64,000 nt of DNA from Virgibacillus aidingensis (GTDB lineage Bacteria > Bacillota > Bacilli > Bacillales > Amphibacillaceae): assembly GCF_010994035.1 (NCBI RefSeq), contig NZ_WIXN01000020.1, forward strand, positions 18,025-82,024. Direction: 5' to 3'. Positions 33,845 through 43,625 of this stretch are shown piece by piece. The position numbers and the translations under genes are program-made. Each line of letters begins with the position of its first letter. Within the stretch, counting starts at the first letter, position 1. Under the pieces are notes generated by a model that was given only the letters and a program-made list of their open reading frames with translations, had not been told where the DNA came from and did not search any database.

Positions 33845-36800
33845 GTGAAGGTAATTAAACAACTATTTATACTTATGGCAGCCTTAATTTTATTCCACTT
33901 TAGTCCACAAATAACAGAAGCAGCAGAGCATAACAGGGATAACTCCTCAGAAATTGAAACAACAAAAGAAGCAGATAGTGAATCAAAAACTTCCTCGATA
34001 GATGAGGAGAAAAAATTAGAGGAAGACTTAAAAGAACCTGTTGAGAATAAGGAAACATCAGATAATAAAGAGAACTATAATCAAACTGTTGAGTCTGATG
34101 GAAACCCCAAAAATGAACAAGAAAAAGATAAAATAATTAAAGAGAATCCAAAAGAAAAAGATGAAAATACAGAAGAAAAAGATGAAGAAAAAACTCAAGA
34201 AAATCATAAGTCAAGCAAACCAAGAAGTGAAGAAGTAGAAAATGAAGAAGAAGAAACATCAGAGTCTTCTACCTCAATTATGCAATTTCGCGACAGTGGA
34301 GAAGCAGTACAAGCTTTTAAATTGGATCTTATGGAGTTAGGATTTGGCACCCATTGGAATAATCCAACCAATTATTTTGGTCCTGATACCGTAAATGTAG
34401 TGGAAGAGTTCCAAAGTTATTACGGTATTACTGTAAGCGGTACAGGCGATGAAGCAACATTGTCAAAAGTAGAATCCGTATTGTCTAGTCCCTACCAACG
34501 AGGGAATCGAAGTGAAGAGATAAGAGAAATAAAGTTAGACCTGGTAGCATTGGGGTTTGCCGATTGGAGTAACCCAACCAATTATTTTGGTCCAGATACT
34601 GAAAATGTAGTCAGAGCTTTTCAGTCAGCAAACGGATTAGCAGTTAATGGGATCATAGACGAAGTAACTTTCAATAAATTAGATGAATTGCTGAATGCAC
34701 CTTTACAATATGGGGACAGAAACCCTAGAGTACAAGAATTCAAGTTGAATCTTATGCAGCTGGGATTTGGGACACATTGGAATAATCCAACCAATTATTT
34801 TGGTCCGGATACAGTGAATGTTGTAGAAGAGTTTCAGAGTTATTACGGTTTGACCGTAAATGGTACAGGCGATGATCCAACATTGTCCAAAATGGCAACC
34901 ATATTTTCCAGTCCCTATCAGCGGGGGAACCGAAGTGAGGAGATAAGAGAAATAAAGTTAGACCTGGTAGCATTGGGTTTTGCCGATTGGAGTAATCCGA
35001 CCAATTATTTTGGGTCGGATACAGAAAATGTAGTGAAGGATTTTCAGTCAACCTTTAATTTGGCCGTAAATGGGATTATAGATGAAATAACCTACAACAA
35101 AATTGAAGAGTTAAAGGCAACGCCTTTACAATACGGAGTTAGAAGTACAGAAGTAAAAGAATTCAAACTCGACCTTGTAAAATTAGGCTTTGCAGATTGG
35201 GCTAATCCGACAACATACTTTGGTTCAGGGACGGTAAGTGCAGTAGAGGATTTTCAGGACTTTTATGGTCTGCCTATTACTGGAACCGGCGATGAAGCAA
35301 CACTAGATCAAATAGAAACGATATTATCCACCCCAATGCAATTAGGTGCGAGAAGCAACGAGATCAGGCAAATGAAAGAGGAATTAGTAGCAATAGGATT
35401 TGCCGAGTGGAGCAGCCCATCCAATTATTTTGGTGCGGAGACAGAGAATGCCGTAAAAGACTTTCAGTCAGCCTATAGTTTGGCAGTTAACGGAATCGTA
35501 GATGAAGTGACATTAGCTAAAATAGAAGAAGTAAAAAATGCTCCTTTGGAATATGGATTAAGAAGAGGAGACGTAATTGACTTTAAGGAAGACCTAATGA
35601 ATACAGGTTTTGGCACGCATTGGAATAACCCGACCAATTATTTTGGTCCTGACACTGTCAACGTAGTGGAAGAATTCCAAGCTTATTATGGTCTAGCCGT
35701 AACCGGTAAAGGTGATGAGGCAACGCTGGATCAGATAGAATCTGTATTATCGAGTCCTTATCAGGCAGGAAACCGAAGTGAAGAGATACTAAACCTTAAG
35801 CTTGATATGGTTGATTTAGGTTTTGCCCACTGGTCAAATCCAACTAATTATTATGGTTCAGAAACAGAAGCTGTCGTACGTGAGATTCAAGAGCATTATA
35901 ATTTAGCTATAAATGGGATTGTAGATGAAGTAACGCTTAATAGATTAGAAGAAGAAACTTCTGACCTATTAAGGTATGGTCAAAGAAGTGATGAGGTTCA
36001 AAGCTTTAAAGAGAACCTGATTAAGACAGGGTTTGGGACGCATTGGAATAACCCGACCAATTACTTTGGTCCTGATACCGTTACCGTAGTGGAAGAGTTT
36101 CAATCCTTTTATGGTTTAGCAGTTAGTGGAGTGGCGAATGAATTTACTCTGAACAAAGTAGATGAGATTCTTTCCAGTCCAATGCAGCTGGGAGCAAGAA
36201 GCAGTGAGATCAGGCAAATGAAAGAAGATTTAGTAGCATTGGGTTTTGCCGATTGGAGTAATCCAACTAATTGTTTCTGTGCTGATACGGAAAGGGTTGT
36301 TAAGGAATTTCAAGCTGAACATAATTTGCCTGTCAGTGGGATTATGGATCAGGTATCTATAAATAAATTAAATTCTGAGATTGAAAACAATGTTTTTAGG
36401 ATCTTTCTTGATCCGGGCCATGGGGATGATGATCCAGGTGGCCAAGGCTACGGTCTTAATGAAAAAGATGTAGTTTTAGATATTGCATTAAAAACTGCAG
36501 ATGTATTATTATCTACTTATACTGGAGTTGATGTGAGGCTATCAAGAATAGATGATACATTTGTGGAACTAACGGATAGAGCAAATATGGCAAATGAATG
36601 GGATGCTGATTATTTTGTCAGTTTCCATACTAATGCTTTTAATGGAAATGCTAGAGGATTTGAAACATATATCTATAATGGAAATGTTTCGGATGAAACA
36701 CGTGAAAGACAGAAAGATATTCATGATTATTTAGCTGACCGAATAGATGTAAATGATCGGGGAGCGAAGGAAGCAAATTTCAACGTGTTAAGAAATACTA

Positions 36801-36943
36801 GTATGCCAGCTATATTGTTAGAGTATATGTTTATTGATAACTATAACGAAAACCAATTGCTCAGAGATGCTAGTTATCGGACCTTTTTAGCCCAAATAAC
36901 TGCAGAAGCAATAGCAAATTCTTTTAATTTAAGAACAAGATAA
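33845..36943 (+). CDS. Secreted N-acetylmuramoyl-L-alanine amidase with ten wall-binding repeats
   Basis: 1032 aa, GTG start with GGGAGGTG upstream. Signal peptide at residues 1-27 (KQLFILMAALILFHFSP, cleavage near TEAAEH). A highly charged Glu/Lys-rich linker follows to about 140. Ten ~70-residue PG_binding_1-like repeats run from about 145 to 850; odd and even types largely alternate (GFGTHWNNPTNYFGPDT versus GFADWSNPTNYFG). The C-terminal Amidase_3 domain has zinc ligands and catalytic Glu visible: LDPGHG, GLNEKD, SFHTNAF and LLEYMF. It would cleave the MurNAc-L-Ala bond outside the cell. Repeat DNA is almost identical to the next gene. Confidence 0.92.
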   Translation: MKVIKQLFILMAALILFHFSPQITEAAEHNRDNSSEIETTKEADSESKTSSIDEEKKLEEDLKEPVENKETSDNKENYNQTVESDGNPKNEQEKDKIIKENPKEKDENTEEKDEEKTQENHKSSKPRSEEVENEEEETSESSTSIMQFRDSGEAVQAFKLDLMELGFGTHWNNPTNYFGPDTVNVVEEFQSYYGITVSGTGDEATLSKVESVLSSPYQRGNRSEEIREIKLDLVALGFADWSNPTNYFGPDTENVVRAFQSANGLAVNGIIDEVTFNKLDELLNAPLQYGDRNPRVQEFKLNLMQLGFGTHWNNPTNYFGPDTVNVVEEFQSYYGLTVNGTGDDPTLSKMATIFSSPYQRGNRSEEIREIKLDLVALGFADWSNPTNYFGSDTENVVKDFQSTFNLAVNGIIDEITYNKIEELKATPLQYGVRSTEVKEFKLDLVKLGFADWANPTTYFGSGTVSAVEDFQDFYGLPITGTGDEATLDQIETILSTPMQLGARSNEIRQMKEELVAIGFAEWSSPSNYFGAETENAVKDFQSAYSLAVNGIVDEVTLAKIEEVKNAPLEYGLRRGDVIDFKEDLMNTGFGTHWNNPTNYFGPDTVNVVEEFQAYYGLAVTGKGDEATLDQIESVLSSPYQAGNRSEEILNLKLDMVDLGFAHWSNPTNYYGSETEAVVREIQEHYNLAINGIVDEVTLNRLEEETSDLLRYGQRSDEVQSFKENLIKTGFGTHWNNPTNYFGPDTVTVVEEFQSFYGLAVSGVANEFTLNKVDEILSSPMQLGARSSEIRQMKEDLVALGFADWSNPTNCFCADTERVVKEFQAEHNLPVSGIMDQVSINKLNSEIENNVFRIFLDPGHGDDDPGGQGYGLNEKDVVLDIALKTADVLLSTYTGVDVRLSRIDDTFVELTDRANMANEWDADYFVSFHTNAFNGNARGFETYIYNGNVSDETRERQKDIHDYLADRIDVNDRGAKEANFNVLRNTSMPAILLEYMFIDNYNENQLLRDASYRTFLAQITAEAIANSFNLRTR
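34270..36310 (+). repeat. Near-identical 2-kb repeat block, copy 1
   Basis: The ten-repeat region of this gene matches 37415-39455 at a constant offset of 3145 nt with no insertions or deletions in the places compared (34307/37452, 36251/39396). Only scattered substitutions are seen, while signal peptide, linker and catalytic domains differ. Confidence 0.9.
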
Positions 36944-36982
36944 AAATAGAGATAGTAGATTTTAATCTACTATCTCTATTTT
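36943..36982 (+). terminator. Long-stem terminator between the two autolysin genes
   Basis: A ~19-bp stem: AAAATAGAGATAGTAGATT and its complement AATCTACTATCTCTATTTT with a 2-nt apex, starting at the amidase stop codon. The tail is short, so it may also protect the 3' end. Confidence 0.75.
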
Positions 36983-37013
36983 AAATTATTTAGGCTTATT
37001 TAAGGGGTTTGCT

Positions 37014-37042
37014 TGAAAAGGTTAATTAATTTCCGATACTAT
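37014..37042 (+). promoter_or_regulatory. Sigma-D-like promoter of the glucosaminidase-type autolysin
   Basis: TCCGATAC at 37032-37039 in the same context (TCCGATACTATAAG) as for the sister gene, with TGAA/GAAA 13-14 nt upstream. Alternative sigma-A reading: TTGAAA (37013-37018), 18-nt spacer, TACTAT. The shared block points to co-regulation of the pair. Confidence 0.6.
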
Positions 37043-37085
37043 AAGTATAATATAGTTAATATTATCAAAGGGAGGTGACACTAAA

Positions 37086-40000
37086 GTGAAATTTACAAAA
37101 TCATTATTTCTACTAATAGTATCTTTAATTCTTTTCCACTTTAGTCCACAAATAATAGTTGCAGGGGAAAGCAAAGAAGGTAAGCAGGAAATATACGAAG
37201 AAAAAAATGAAGCAATACCATTAGAAAATGATGGAAGAAAAGACGAAACGGTAAAATCGGAAGATGAGGAAACCTATAATAGAGATGCAAATACAAAAGA
37301 CCTTGAAGAAGATATAGAAGGTAACCAAGAGGAAGATGTTAAAGGAAATTTAGTAGAAGATAAAGAAGCAAATAAAAAGACAGAGAGAAAGACAGATATA
37401 ATGATAGACTCCACCTCATCAATTATGCAGTTTGGGGACCGAAACGGAACAGTACAAGCTTTTAAATTGGATCTTATGGAGTTAGGATTTGGCACCCATT
37501 GGAATAATCCAACCAATTATTTTGGTCCTGATACCGTAAATGTAGTGGAAGAGTTTCAAAGATATTACGGTCTGACTGTAAATGGCACAGGCGATGAAGC
37601 AACATTGTCAAAAGTGGAATCCGTATTGTCTAGTCCCTACCAACGAGGGAATCGAAGTGAAGAGATAAGAGAAATAAAGTTAGACCTGGTAGCATTGGGG
37701 TTTGCCGATTGGAGTAACCCAACCAATTATTTTGGTCCAGATACTGAAAATGTAGTCAGAGCTTTTCAGTCAGCGAACGGATTAGCAGTTAATGGGATCA
37801 TAGACGAAGTAACTTTCAATAAATTAGATGAATTGTTGAATGCACCTTTACAATATGGGGACAGAAACCCTAGAGTACAAGAATTCAAGTTGGATCTTAT
37901 GCAGCTGGGATTTGGGACACATTGGAATAATCCAACCAATTATTTTGGTCCGGATACAGTGAATGTCGTGGAAGAGTTTCAGAGTTATTACGGTTTGACC
38001 GTAAATGGTACAGGCGATGATCCAACATTGTCCAAAATGGCAACCATATTTTCCAGTTCCTATCAGCGGGGGAAGCGAAGTCAGGAGATAAGAGAAATAA
38101 AGTTAGACCTCGTAGCGTTAGGTTTTGCCGATTGGAGTAATCCGACCAATTATTTTGGGTCGGATACAGAAAATGTGGTGAAGGATTTTCAGTCAACCTT
38201 TAATTTGGCCGTAAATGGGATTATAGATGAAATAACCTACAACAAAATTGAAGAGTTAAAGGCAACGCCTTTACAATACGGAGTTAGAAGTACAGAAGTA
38301 AAAGAATTCAAACTCGACCTTGTAAAATTAGGCTTTGCAGATTGGGCTAATCCGACAACATACTTTGGTTCAGGGACGGTAAGTGCAGTAGAGGATTTTC
38401 AGGACTTTTATGGTCTGCCTATTACTGGAACCGGCGATGAAGCAACACTAGATCAAATAGAAACGATATTATCCAGCCCAATGCAATTAGGTGCGAGAAG
38501 CAACGAGATCAGGCAAATGAAAGAGGAGTTAGTGGCAATAGGATTTGCCGACTGGAGCAGCCCATCCAATTATTTTGGTGCGGAGACAGAGAATGCCGTA
38601 AAAGACTTTCAGTCAGCCTATAGTTTGGCAGTTAACGGAATCGTAGATGAAGTGACATTAGCTAAAATAGAAGAAGTAAAAAATGCTCCTTTGGAATATG
38701 GATTAAGAAGAGGAGACGTAGTTGACTTTAAGGAAGACCTAATGAATACAGGTTTTGGCACGCATTGGAATAACCCGACCAATTATTTTGGTCCTGACAC
38801 TGTCAACGTAGTGGAAGAATTCCAAGCTTATTACGGGCTAACTGTAACCGGTAAAGGTGATGAGGCAACACTGGATCAGATAGAATCTGTATTATCGAGT
38901 CCTTATCAGGCAGGAAACCGAAGCGAAGAGATACTAAACCTTAAGCTTGATATGGTTGATTTAGGTTTTGCTCATTGGTCGAATCCAACTAATTATTATG
39001 GTTCAGAAACAGAAGCTGTCGTACGTGAGATTCAAGAGCATTATAGTTTAGCTATAAATGGGATTGTAGATGAAGTGACATTTAATAGATTAGAAGAAGA
39101 AACTTCTGACCTATTAAGGTATGGTCAAAGAAGTGATGAGGTTCAAAGCTTTAAAGAGAACTTGATTAAGACAGGGTTTGGGACGCATTGGAATAACCCG
39201 ACTAATTACTTTGGTCCTGATACCGTTACCGTAGTGGAAGAGTTTCAATCCTTTTACGGTTTATCTGTAAGTGGAGTGGCGAATGAATTTACTCTTAATA
39301 AAATAGATGAGATTCTTTCCAGTCCAATGCAGCTGGGAGCAAGGAGCAATGAGATCAGGCAAATGAAAGAAGATTTAGTAGCATTGGGTTTTGCCGATTG
39401 GAGTAACCCGACTAATTGTTTCTGTGCTGGTACGGAAAGGGTTGTTCAAGATTTTCAACAGGCATATAATTTACCAATTAGCGGTATTATGGATGAAAAA
39501 TCGTTGGAAGTTCTTTCCTTAGCTTTACAAGGTACAAAATATACCTGGTACAATTTAACGCTTGATGAAGCTCTTAATATCCAAATGAGTTTAAATAATC
39601 CCGCACCACAAACAGATAAAAACTATGCTTATGTATCAGCTTCTCATATTGATAGCAATGGTCGAGTAACTGCTAATGTCTTAAATGTAAGAAGTGGTCC
39701 AAGTACCTCTGGTAACATTGTCGGCACACTAACAAACGGAACCCAAGTAAACATCATAAGTGAAGTAAATGGCTGGTATCAAATTGAGTATAGTGATGCT
39801 GGCTGGGTAGACGCTGCCAGAGCTGATGTATTATACTATCTTGATCCTTCTAACTTCATAAATGATGAAAGACAAAGGTTCCAGTTTCTGGATCTTGCCA
39901 GAACCAGTGATGCTTCTGCAGATTTGCTGAATGATTATCTAGTAGGCAAAGGAATACTTGCCGGAAAGGGACAGTCATTTCTTGAAGCTAGTAGTATCCA

Positions 40001-40484
40001 TGGTGTGAATGATGTATATTTACTGTCACACGCACTGCTGGAAACCGGACATGGTACATCTGCTTTAGCAAACGGAGTGGAAGTAGGAAAGGATAAATCT
40101 GGTGATCTAGTATTGGTAAATGCCGATAACAGAAGTAGGTTAACAGATATAAAAACTACTTATAACATGTACGGTATTGGTGCAGTGGATGGCAATGCAC
40201 ATCAAGCAGGGGCTTTTCGTGCATACAATGAAAGGTGGTATACACCAGAATCAGCTATAATTGGCGGTGCACAATTTATTGGAAATAATTATGTGAAAGC
40301 CGGCCAAAACACCCTTTATAAAATGCGCTGGAACCCAGCTTTCATGGATGAAAATGGGTATGCTTCACACCAATATGCAACAGACATTGGTTGGGCTTCT
40401 AAACAGGTTACAAATATGTATAACCTTTATCAGGAGTTAAATATCTTCAATGTTTACTTGGATATCCCAGAATATTTAAAGTAA
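37086..40484 (+). CDS. Secreted endo-beta-N-acetylglucosaminidase-type autolysin with ten wall-binding repeats
   Basis: 1132 aa, GTG start with GGGAGGTG upstream. Signal peptide (SLFLLIVSLILFHFSPQI), then an acidic linker to about 110 and ten PG_binding_1-like repeats (about 114-810) almost identical to those of the amidase. An SH3-type domain follows at about 860-920 (NVLNVRSGPSTSGNIVG, GWYQIEY). The C-terminal LytD-type glucosaminidase domain has catalytic Glu in SHALLETGHGTS and the NMYGIGAVDGNAHQAGA segment. Together with the amidase it gives two different bond specificities on one shared targeting scaffold. Probably used in wall turnover, cell separation or motility. Confidence 0.92.
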   Translation: MKFTKSLFLLIVSLILFHFSPQIIVAGESKEGKQEIYEEKNEAIPLENDGRKDETVKSEDEETYNRDANTKDLEEDIEGNQEEDVKGNLVEDKEANKKTERKTDIMIDSTSSIMQFGDRNGTVQAFKLDLMELGFGTHWNNPTNYFGPDTVNVVEEFQRYYGLTVNGTGDEATLSKVESVLSSPYQRGNRSEEIREIKLDLVALGFADWSNPTNYFGPDTENVVRAFQSANGLAVNGIIDEVTFNKLDELLNAPLQYGDRNPRVQEFKLDLMQLGFGTHWNNPTNYFGPDTVNVVEEFQSYYGLTVNGTGDDPTLSKMATIFSSSYQRGKRSQEIREIKLDLVALGFADWSNPTNYFGSDTENVVKDFQSTFNLAVNGIIDEITYNKIEELKATPLQYGVRSTEVKEFKLDLVKLGFADWANPTTYFGSGTVSAVEDFQDFYGLPITGTGDEATLDQIETILSSPMQLGARSNEIRQMKEELVAIGFADWSSPSNYFGAETENAVKDFQSAYSLAVNGIVDEVTLAKIEEVKNAPLEYGLRRGDVVDFKEDLMNTGFGTHWNNPTNYFGPDTVNVVEEFQAYYGLTVTGKGDEATLDQIESVLSSPYQAGNRSEEILNLKLDMVDLGFAHWSNPTNYYGSETEAVVREIQEHYSLAINGIVDEVTFNRLEEETSDLLRYGQRSDEVQSFKENLIKTGFGTHWNNPTNYFGPDTVTVVEEFQSFYGLSVSGVANEFTLNKIDEILSSPMQLGARSNEIRQMKEDLVALGFADWSNPTNCFCAGTERVVQDFQQAYNLPISGIMDEKSLEVLSLALQGTKYTWYNLTLDEALNIQMSLNNPAPQTDKNYAYVSASHIDSNGRVTANVLNVRSGPSTSGNIVGTLTNGTQVNIISEVNGWYQIEYSDAGWVDAARADVLYYLDPSNFINDERQRFQFLDLARTSDASADLLNDYLVGKGILAGKGQSFLEASSIHGVNDVYLLSHALLETGHGTSALANGVEVGKDKSGDLVLVNADNRSRLTDIKTTYNMYGIGAVDGNAHQAGAFRAYNERWYTPESAIIGGAQFIGNNYVKAGQNTLYKMRWNPAFMDENGYASHQYATDIGWASKQVTNMYNLYQELNIFNVYLDIPEYLK
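37415..39455 (+). repeat. Near-identical 2-kb repeat block, copy 2
   Basis: Partner of 34270-36310 at a constant 3145-nt offset, in direct orientation. Recombination between the two would delete 3145 bp and give a hybrid autolysin. The match spans all ten repeats and ends near the CFCAxTERVV motif of repeat 10, after which the genes diverge. Confidence 0.9.
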
Positions 40485-40496
40485 GGTTTCAAATTA

Positions 40497-40535
40497 AGTC
40501 TAGTCTCTTTTATTAGAGATTAGACTATTTTTTTC
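40497..40535 (+). terminator. Rho-independent terminator after the glucosaminidase gene
   Basis: Stem AGTCTAGTCTCT (40497-40508) / AGAGATTAGACT (40515-40526), one G-T pair, followed by ATTTTTTTC. Confidence 0.85.
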
Positions 40536-40612
40536 TTCTGTTTTCAAGTATAATGTATTAATATATTTTTCGTTAAGTTTATTAACTTTAAGTTTAAAAA
40601 AGGAGTCTACAC

Positions 40613-42073
40613 ATGGAACAAAGGACCACACTAAAAAGAACATTTAAGCCCCACTGGATATGGGCAATAGCACTTGGCTCATCGATTGGCTGGGGAGCGT
40701 TTGTGCAGCCTGTTAATTGGATGGAAACGGCAGGGCCTATGGGTGCTATGCTTGGTTTCCTCATTGGGGCAGCACTTATGATGGTGATTGCTGTAAGTTA
40801 TGGATTTTTAATTAAAACCTTCCCGGTGTCCGGGGGAGAATTTGCTTATACTTTTGTTAGCCTCGGGCGTACGCATGCATTTATCAGCGGCTGGTTTCTA
40901 ACCTTGGGTTACATATGTATTGTTGCTTTAAACGCCTCAGCCCTTGCACTTATGTTTAAATATGTTTTTCCGGCTATTTTGGAAAACCTTTATATGTATC
41001 AGGTTGCCGGCTGGGATGTTTATTTTGTGGAAATCATTATAGCCACAGCAGCACTAGCTTTGTTTGGGTACTTTAATGTTAAAGGAAGCAGCTTTTCCGG
41101 TCGAATGCAATTTGTTTTTTGTATTGTGATGGTTAGTGCAGTAATTGCTATTTTCCTTATGACAGGTGCGCAGCCGGAAGCAGGTTTTAGCAACGTACAG
41201 CCTAGCTTTCCAACTGAAACGACAGCGCTTGCTGCCATATTATCCATTGTAGCTATTGCTCCGTGGGCTTTTGTCGGATTTGACAATGTGCCACAGGCTG
41301 CGGAGGAATTTAACTTTTCATCCAAAAAAGCATTTAGCTTGATTATTCTTGCGATTGTTTTTGCTGCGGTGTTGTATTGTTTAATGATCTTAGCAACAGC
41401 AATGGCAAGACCGTGGGGAGAGTTAGTTGAAGAGGGAAATCTTTGGGGAACAGGAGCAGCAATTCAGGAATTGCTCGGTACAACTGGGTTGGTAATTCTG
41501 GTTATTGCACTTACCATGGGTATTTTTACAGGACTTAATGGATTTATTATTTCCACCAGTCGTTTGTTATTTGCCATGTCACGGGCAAAATTTATTCCGG
41601 GCGTTTTCTCTAAATTGCACCCTAAATATAAAACCCCCTATATCAGTGTGATTTTTGCAGTGGTTGTATCGATGATTGCTCCATGGTTTGGAAGAGAGGC
41701 ATTGACTTGGGTTGTGGATATGTCTTCTGTAGGGGTTACCATTGCTTATTTCTATACATGTTATACAGCATTCATTATGTTTAGCTGGAATGAGTCAGGC
41801 GAAGGCAATAATAGTAATAAAGTTGTTGCTCCTGTTAAAAAGGTATTTGCAGGGTTAGGTATGCTATCTGGTATTATATTCCTGGGCTTATTGTTAATTC
41901 CTGGTTCACCTGCTTTCCTCGGTGTGGAATCCAGAATTGCTTTAATTGCATGGATTATACTTGGCTTAATTTTTTATTTCATTAAACGGAAAGATTTGAA
42001 TGCCATTCCGAAAGAAGAATTGAGTTATTTGATACTTGGTCGGAAGAAAGCTGGAGTAATTAAGGATAAATAA
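40613..42073 (+). CDS. APC-family amino acid permease
   Basis: 486 aa with about twelve hydrophobic segments. The first helix contains GSSIGWGAFVQP, the substrate/sodium-site signature of APC transporters (GxG-type), followed by FPVSGGEFAYTF and, in the middle, PWAFVGFDNVPQAAEEF. It would import an amino acid or related amine across the membrane. AAAAAAGGAG precedes the ATG. It stands alone between terminators, next to autolysin and YheC/D genes, so supply of an amino acid for wall-polymer ligases is conceivable but not shown. Confidence 0.85.
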   Translation: MEQRTTLKRTFKPHWIWAIALGSSIGWGAFVQPVNWMETAGPMGAMLGFLIGAALMMVIAVSYGFLIKTFPVSGGEFAYTFVSLGRTHAFISGWFLTLGYICIVALNASALALMFKYVFPAILENLYMYQVAGWDVYFVEIIIATAALALFGYFNVKGSSFSGRMQFVFCIVMVSAVIAIFLMTGAQPEAGFSNVQPSFPTETTALAAILSIVAIAPWAFVGFDNVPQAAEEFNFSSKKAFSLIILAIVFAAVLYCLMILATAMARPWGELVEEGNLWGTGAAIQELLGTTGLVILVIALTMGIFTGLNGFIISTSRLLFAMSRAKFIPGVFSKLHPKYKTPYISVIFAVVVSMIAPWFGREALTWVVDMSSVGVTIAYFYTCYTAFIMFSWNESGEGNNSNKVVAPVKKVFAGLGMLSGIIFLGLLLIPGSPAFLGVESRIALIAWIILGLIFYFIKRKDLNAIPKEELSYLILGRKKAGVIKDK

Positions 42074-42089
42074 CTTTAGACCAAGAAGG

Positions 42090-42127
42090 TTGCAGCTCAA
42101 AAAACTAAATGAGCTGCAATCTTTTTT
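42090..42127 (+). terminator. Rho-independent terminator after the permease gene
   Basis: Perfect stem TTGCAGCTCA (42090-42099) / TGAGCTGCAA (42110-42119) followed by TCTTTTTTT. It ends at the convergent YheC/D gene. Confidence 0.88.
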
Positions 42128-42129
42128 TC

Positions 42130-43152
42130 TTATACGGCTGTCGTTGCCGAGTTATTAGCTAATCTGTTCTTTAGATAATTATAGTAATCAACCTTTATTA
42201 AGACAACCTCTCCCATGCCAAATTCAAATCCTGGTCCCAATTCTACTTCAAAGAGATAAGGCTTACCTTCCTGGTCAAAACCTAAATCAATACCTAAAGA
42301 AATTAAATTTTGACCAACAAGTTGCTCTATTTTATAGGGCAGCTCCTTTGCTATCAGCTTAATTTCGCCTTTTACTTTTTCCGCTCTATCTCCAAAGTTC
42401 GCTTCTAGAAAAGGAGTCAGCATCGATACACTGCCACCCTTAGCCACGTTGGATACAACCTTATTATTACCAATGCGTACTAAATATATGGCAACTTCCC
42501 ATTTTCCTTCTCCATTTTTTTCAAGTCGTATTCTGCAATCAAAAGGGTATCCCTTTTGATTGGTGGAGGGAATAAATTTTTGCATCACATATTTATTCTC
42601 TTTCACATTATCTTTTAAAAACCGCTTGAACTGCCTTGTATTTCTTCTCTCTATTTCATTAAGATACTGGATAATATATTTTCTGCCCTGTCTGGTTATT
42701 TTGTAAACATTTTTACCTCTCAATCCATTATTGGGTTTAAGAATAAATTGTTTATGTTGTTTTGAAAAGCCTTTAACCGATTTATAGTCAGTGCAATTCT
42801 CATATGGAATAATTAAGTTGGAAAATGTTCCATCTTCCAGGATTTTATTATATATTTTATACTTTGATTTGAATGGTTTATTTATGGATAATGTACTATG
42901 CTTCTTTAAAAATTTTATTACCTGTTTATGTTTGAAAACATATGGATTAAGATCTATAAAAGGCGGCACATCCATTTCAACTGTTTTCCACTTACTATTT
43001 ACTAAGATCTTTCCGTATATTTTTTCTTTTTCTAAATCTACATCGTGAGCATTAAAATAAACTATTTCAATATTATAGTATTGACTGGTCTTCGCAAGCA
43101 ATTTTACTAATTTATTTGGTTTTTTGTATGAACGCATAAAACCAATTCTCAT
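42130..43152 (-). CDS. YheC/YheD-type ATP-grasp protein (B)
   Basis: 340 aa, paralog of the protein at 31422-32423: RIGFMRSYKKPNKLVKLLAK, FILKPNNGLRGKNVYKI, YPFDCRIRLEKNGEGKW, VVSNVAKGGSVSML, SLGIDLGFDQEGKPYLFE, GPGFEFGMGEV. The ATP-grasp fold is complete. GGGAGAG precedes the ATG. Both copies are on the minus strand, facing against the surrounding plus-strand genes, and probably form independent single-gene units. The reaction is unknown; YheC/D homologs are associated with spore coat in B. subtilis. Confidence 0.8.
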   Translation of the reverse strand: MRIGFMRSYKKPNKLVKLLAKTSQYYNIEIVYFNAHDVDLEKEKIYGKILVNSKWKTVEMDVPPFIDLNPYVFKHKQVIKFLKKHSTLSINKPFKSKYKIYNKILEDGTFSNLIIPYENCTDYKSVKGFSKQHKQFILKPNNGLRGKNVYKITRQGRKYIIQYLNEIERRNTRQFKRFLKDNVKENKYVMQKFIPSTNQKGYPFDCRIRLEKNGEGKWEVAIYLVRIGNNKVVSNVAKGGSVSMLTPFLEANFGDRAEKVKGEIKLIAKELPYKIEQLVGQNLISLGIDLGFDQEGKPYLFEVELGPGFEFGMGEVVLIKVDYYNYLKNRLANNSATTAV

Positions 43153-43625
43153 CTATTTCTCTCCCTGCTGTTTTAATTGTTGTGCGATGTTTATTACCAT
43201 GGTGGCTTGGTTTATTGCTTATAATACCCTTTTGAAGGCATTAAAACACCTTTGTAAGTAAACTTTTCGCTTTGAAAGAGATTAAAAAGGGGTATGTAAA
43301 GATAATGTATATAGATTAAAAGAATGGTAATCATTTAGTAATATTTAAGAAAAAAGGAAGGATATACAGTCGTATTAGCGCAGTTAATACAAGCAAATTG
43401 GAATTATATTGCCAACAACGTTTAAACGCTGCCCAAATTATGGTTTACATACTTGGCAGAAGGGTGTAAAAAAAACAGACTTGTTCAGCAAAATTATTAG
43501 TGTCAAGGCCGGAGAGAAGCATTTGCATAGGGCTCATTACAACCATATTGTTAAGAAATTCTGTTGAAGCATCAATGATTATTTAACTTCTTATTCTTGC
43601 GTCCACACTCAGAAAAAACTATATA
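43153..43625. other. Gene-free interval, possibly containing decayed coding sequence
   Basis: About 470 nt without a supported gene. Short readable stretches exist in more than one frame around 43370-43570 but are broken by stops and lack ribosome sites. They may be relics. No repeat or RNA gene is recognised. Confidence 0.4.

Noticed and set aside
43370..43570. Short readable peptides in two frames suggesting a decayed gene
   Set aside because: Frames are interrupted within 20-30 codons and no family is recognisable.
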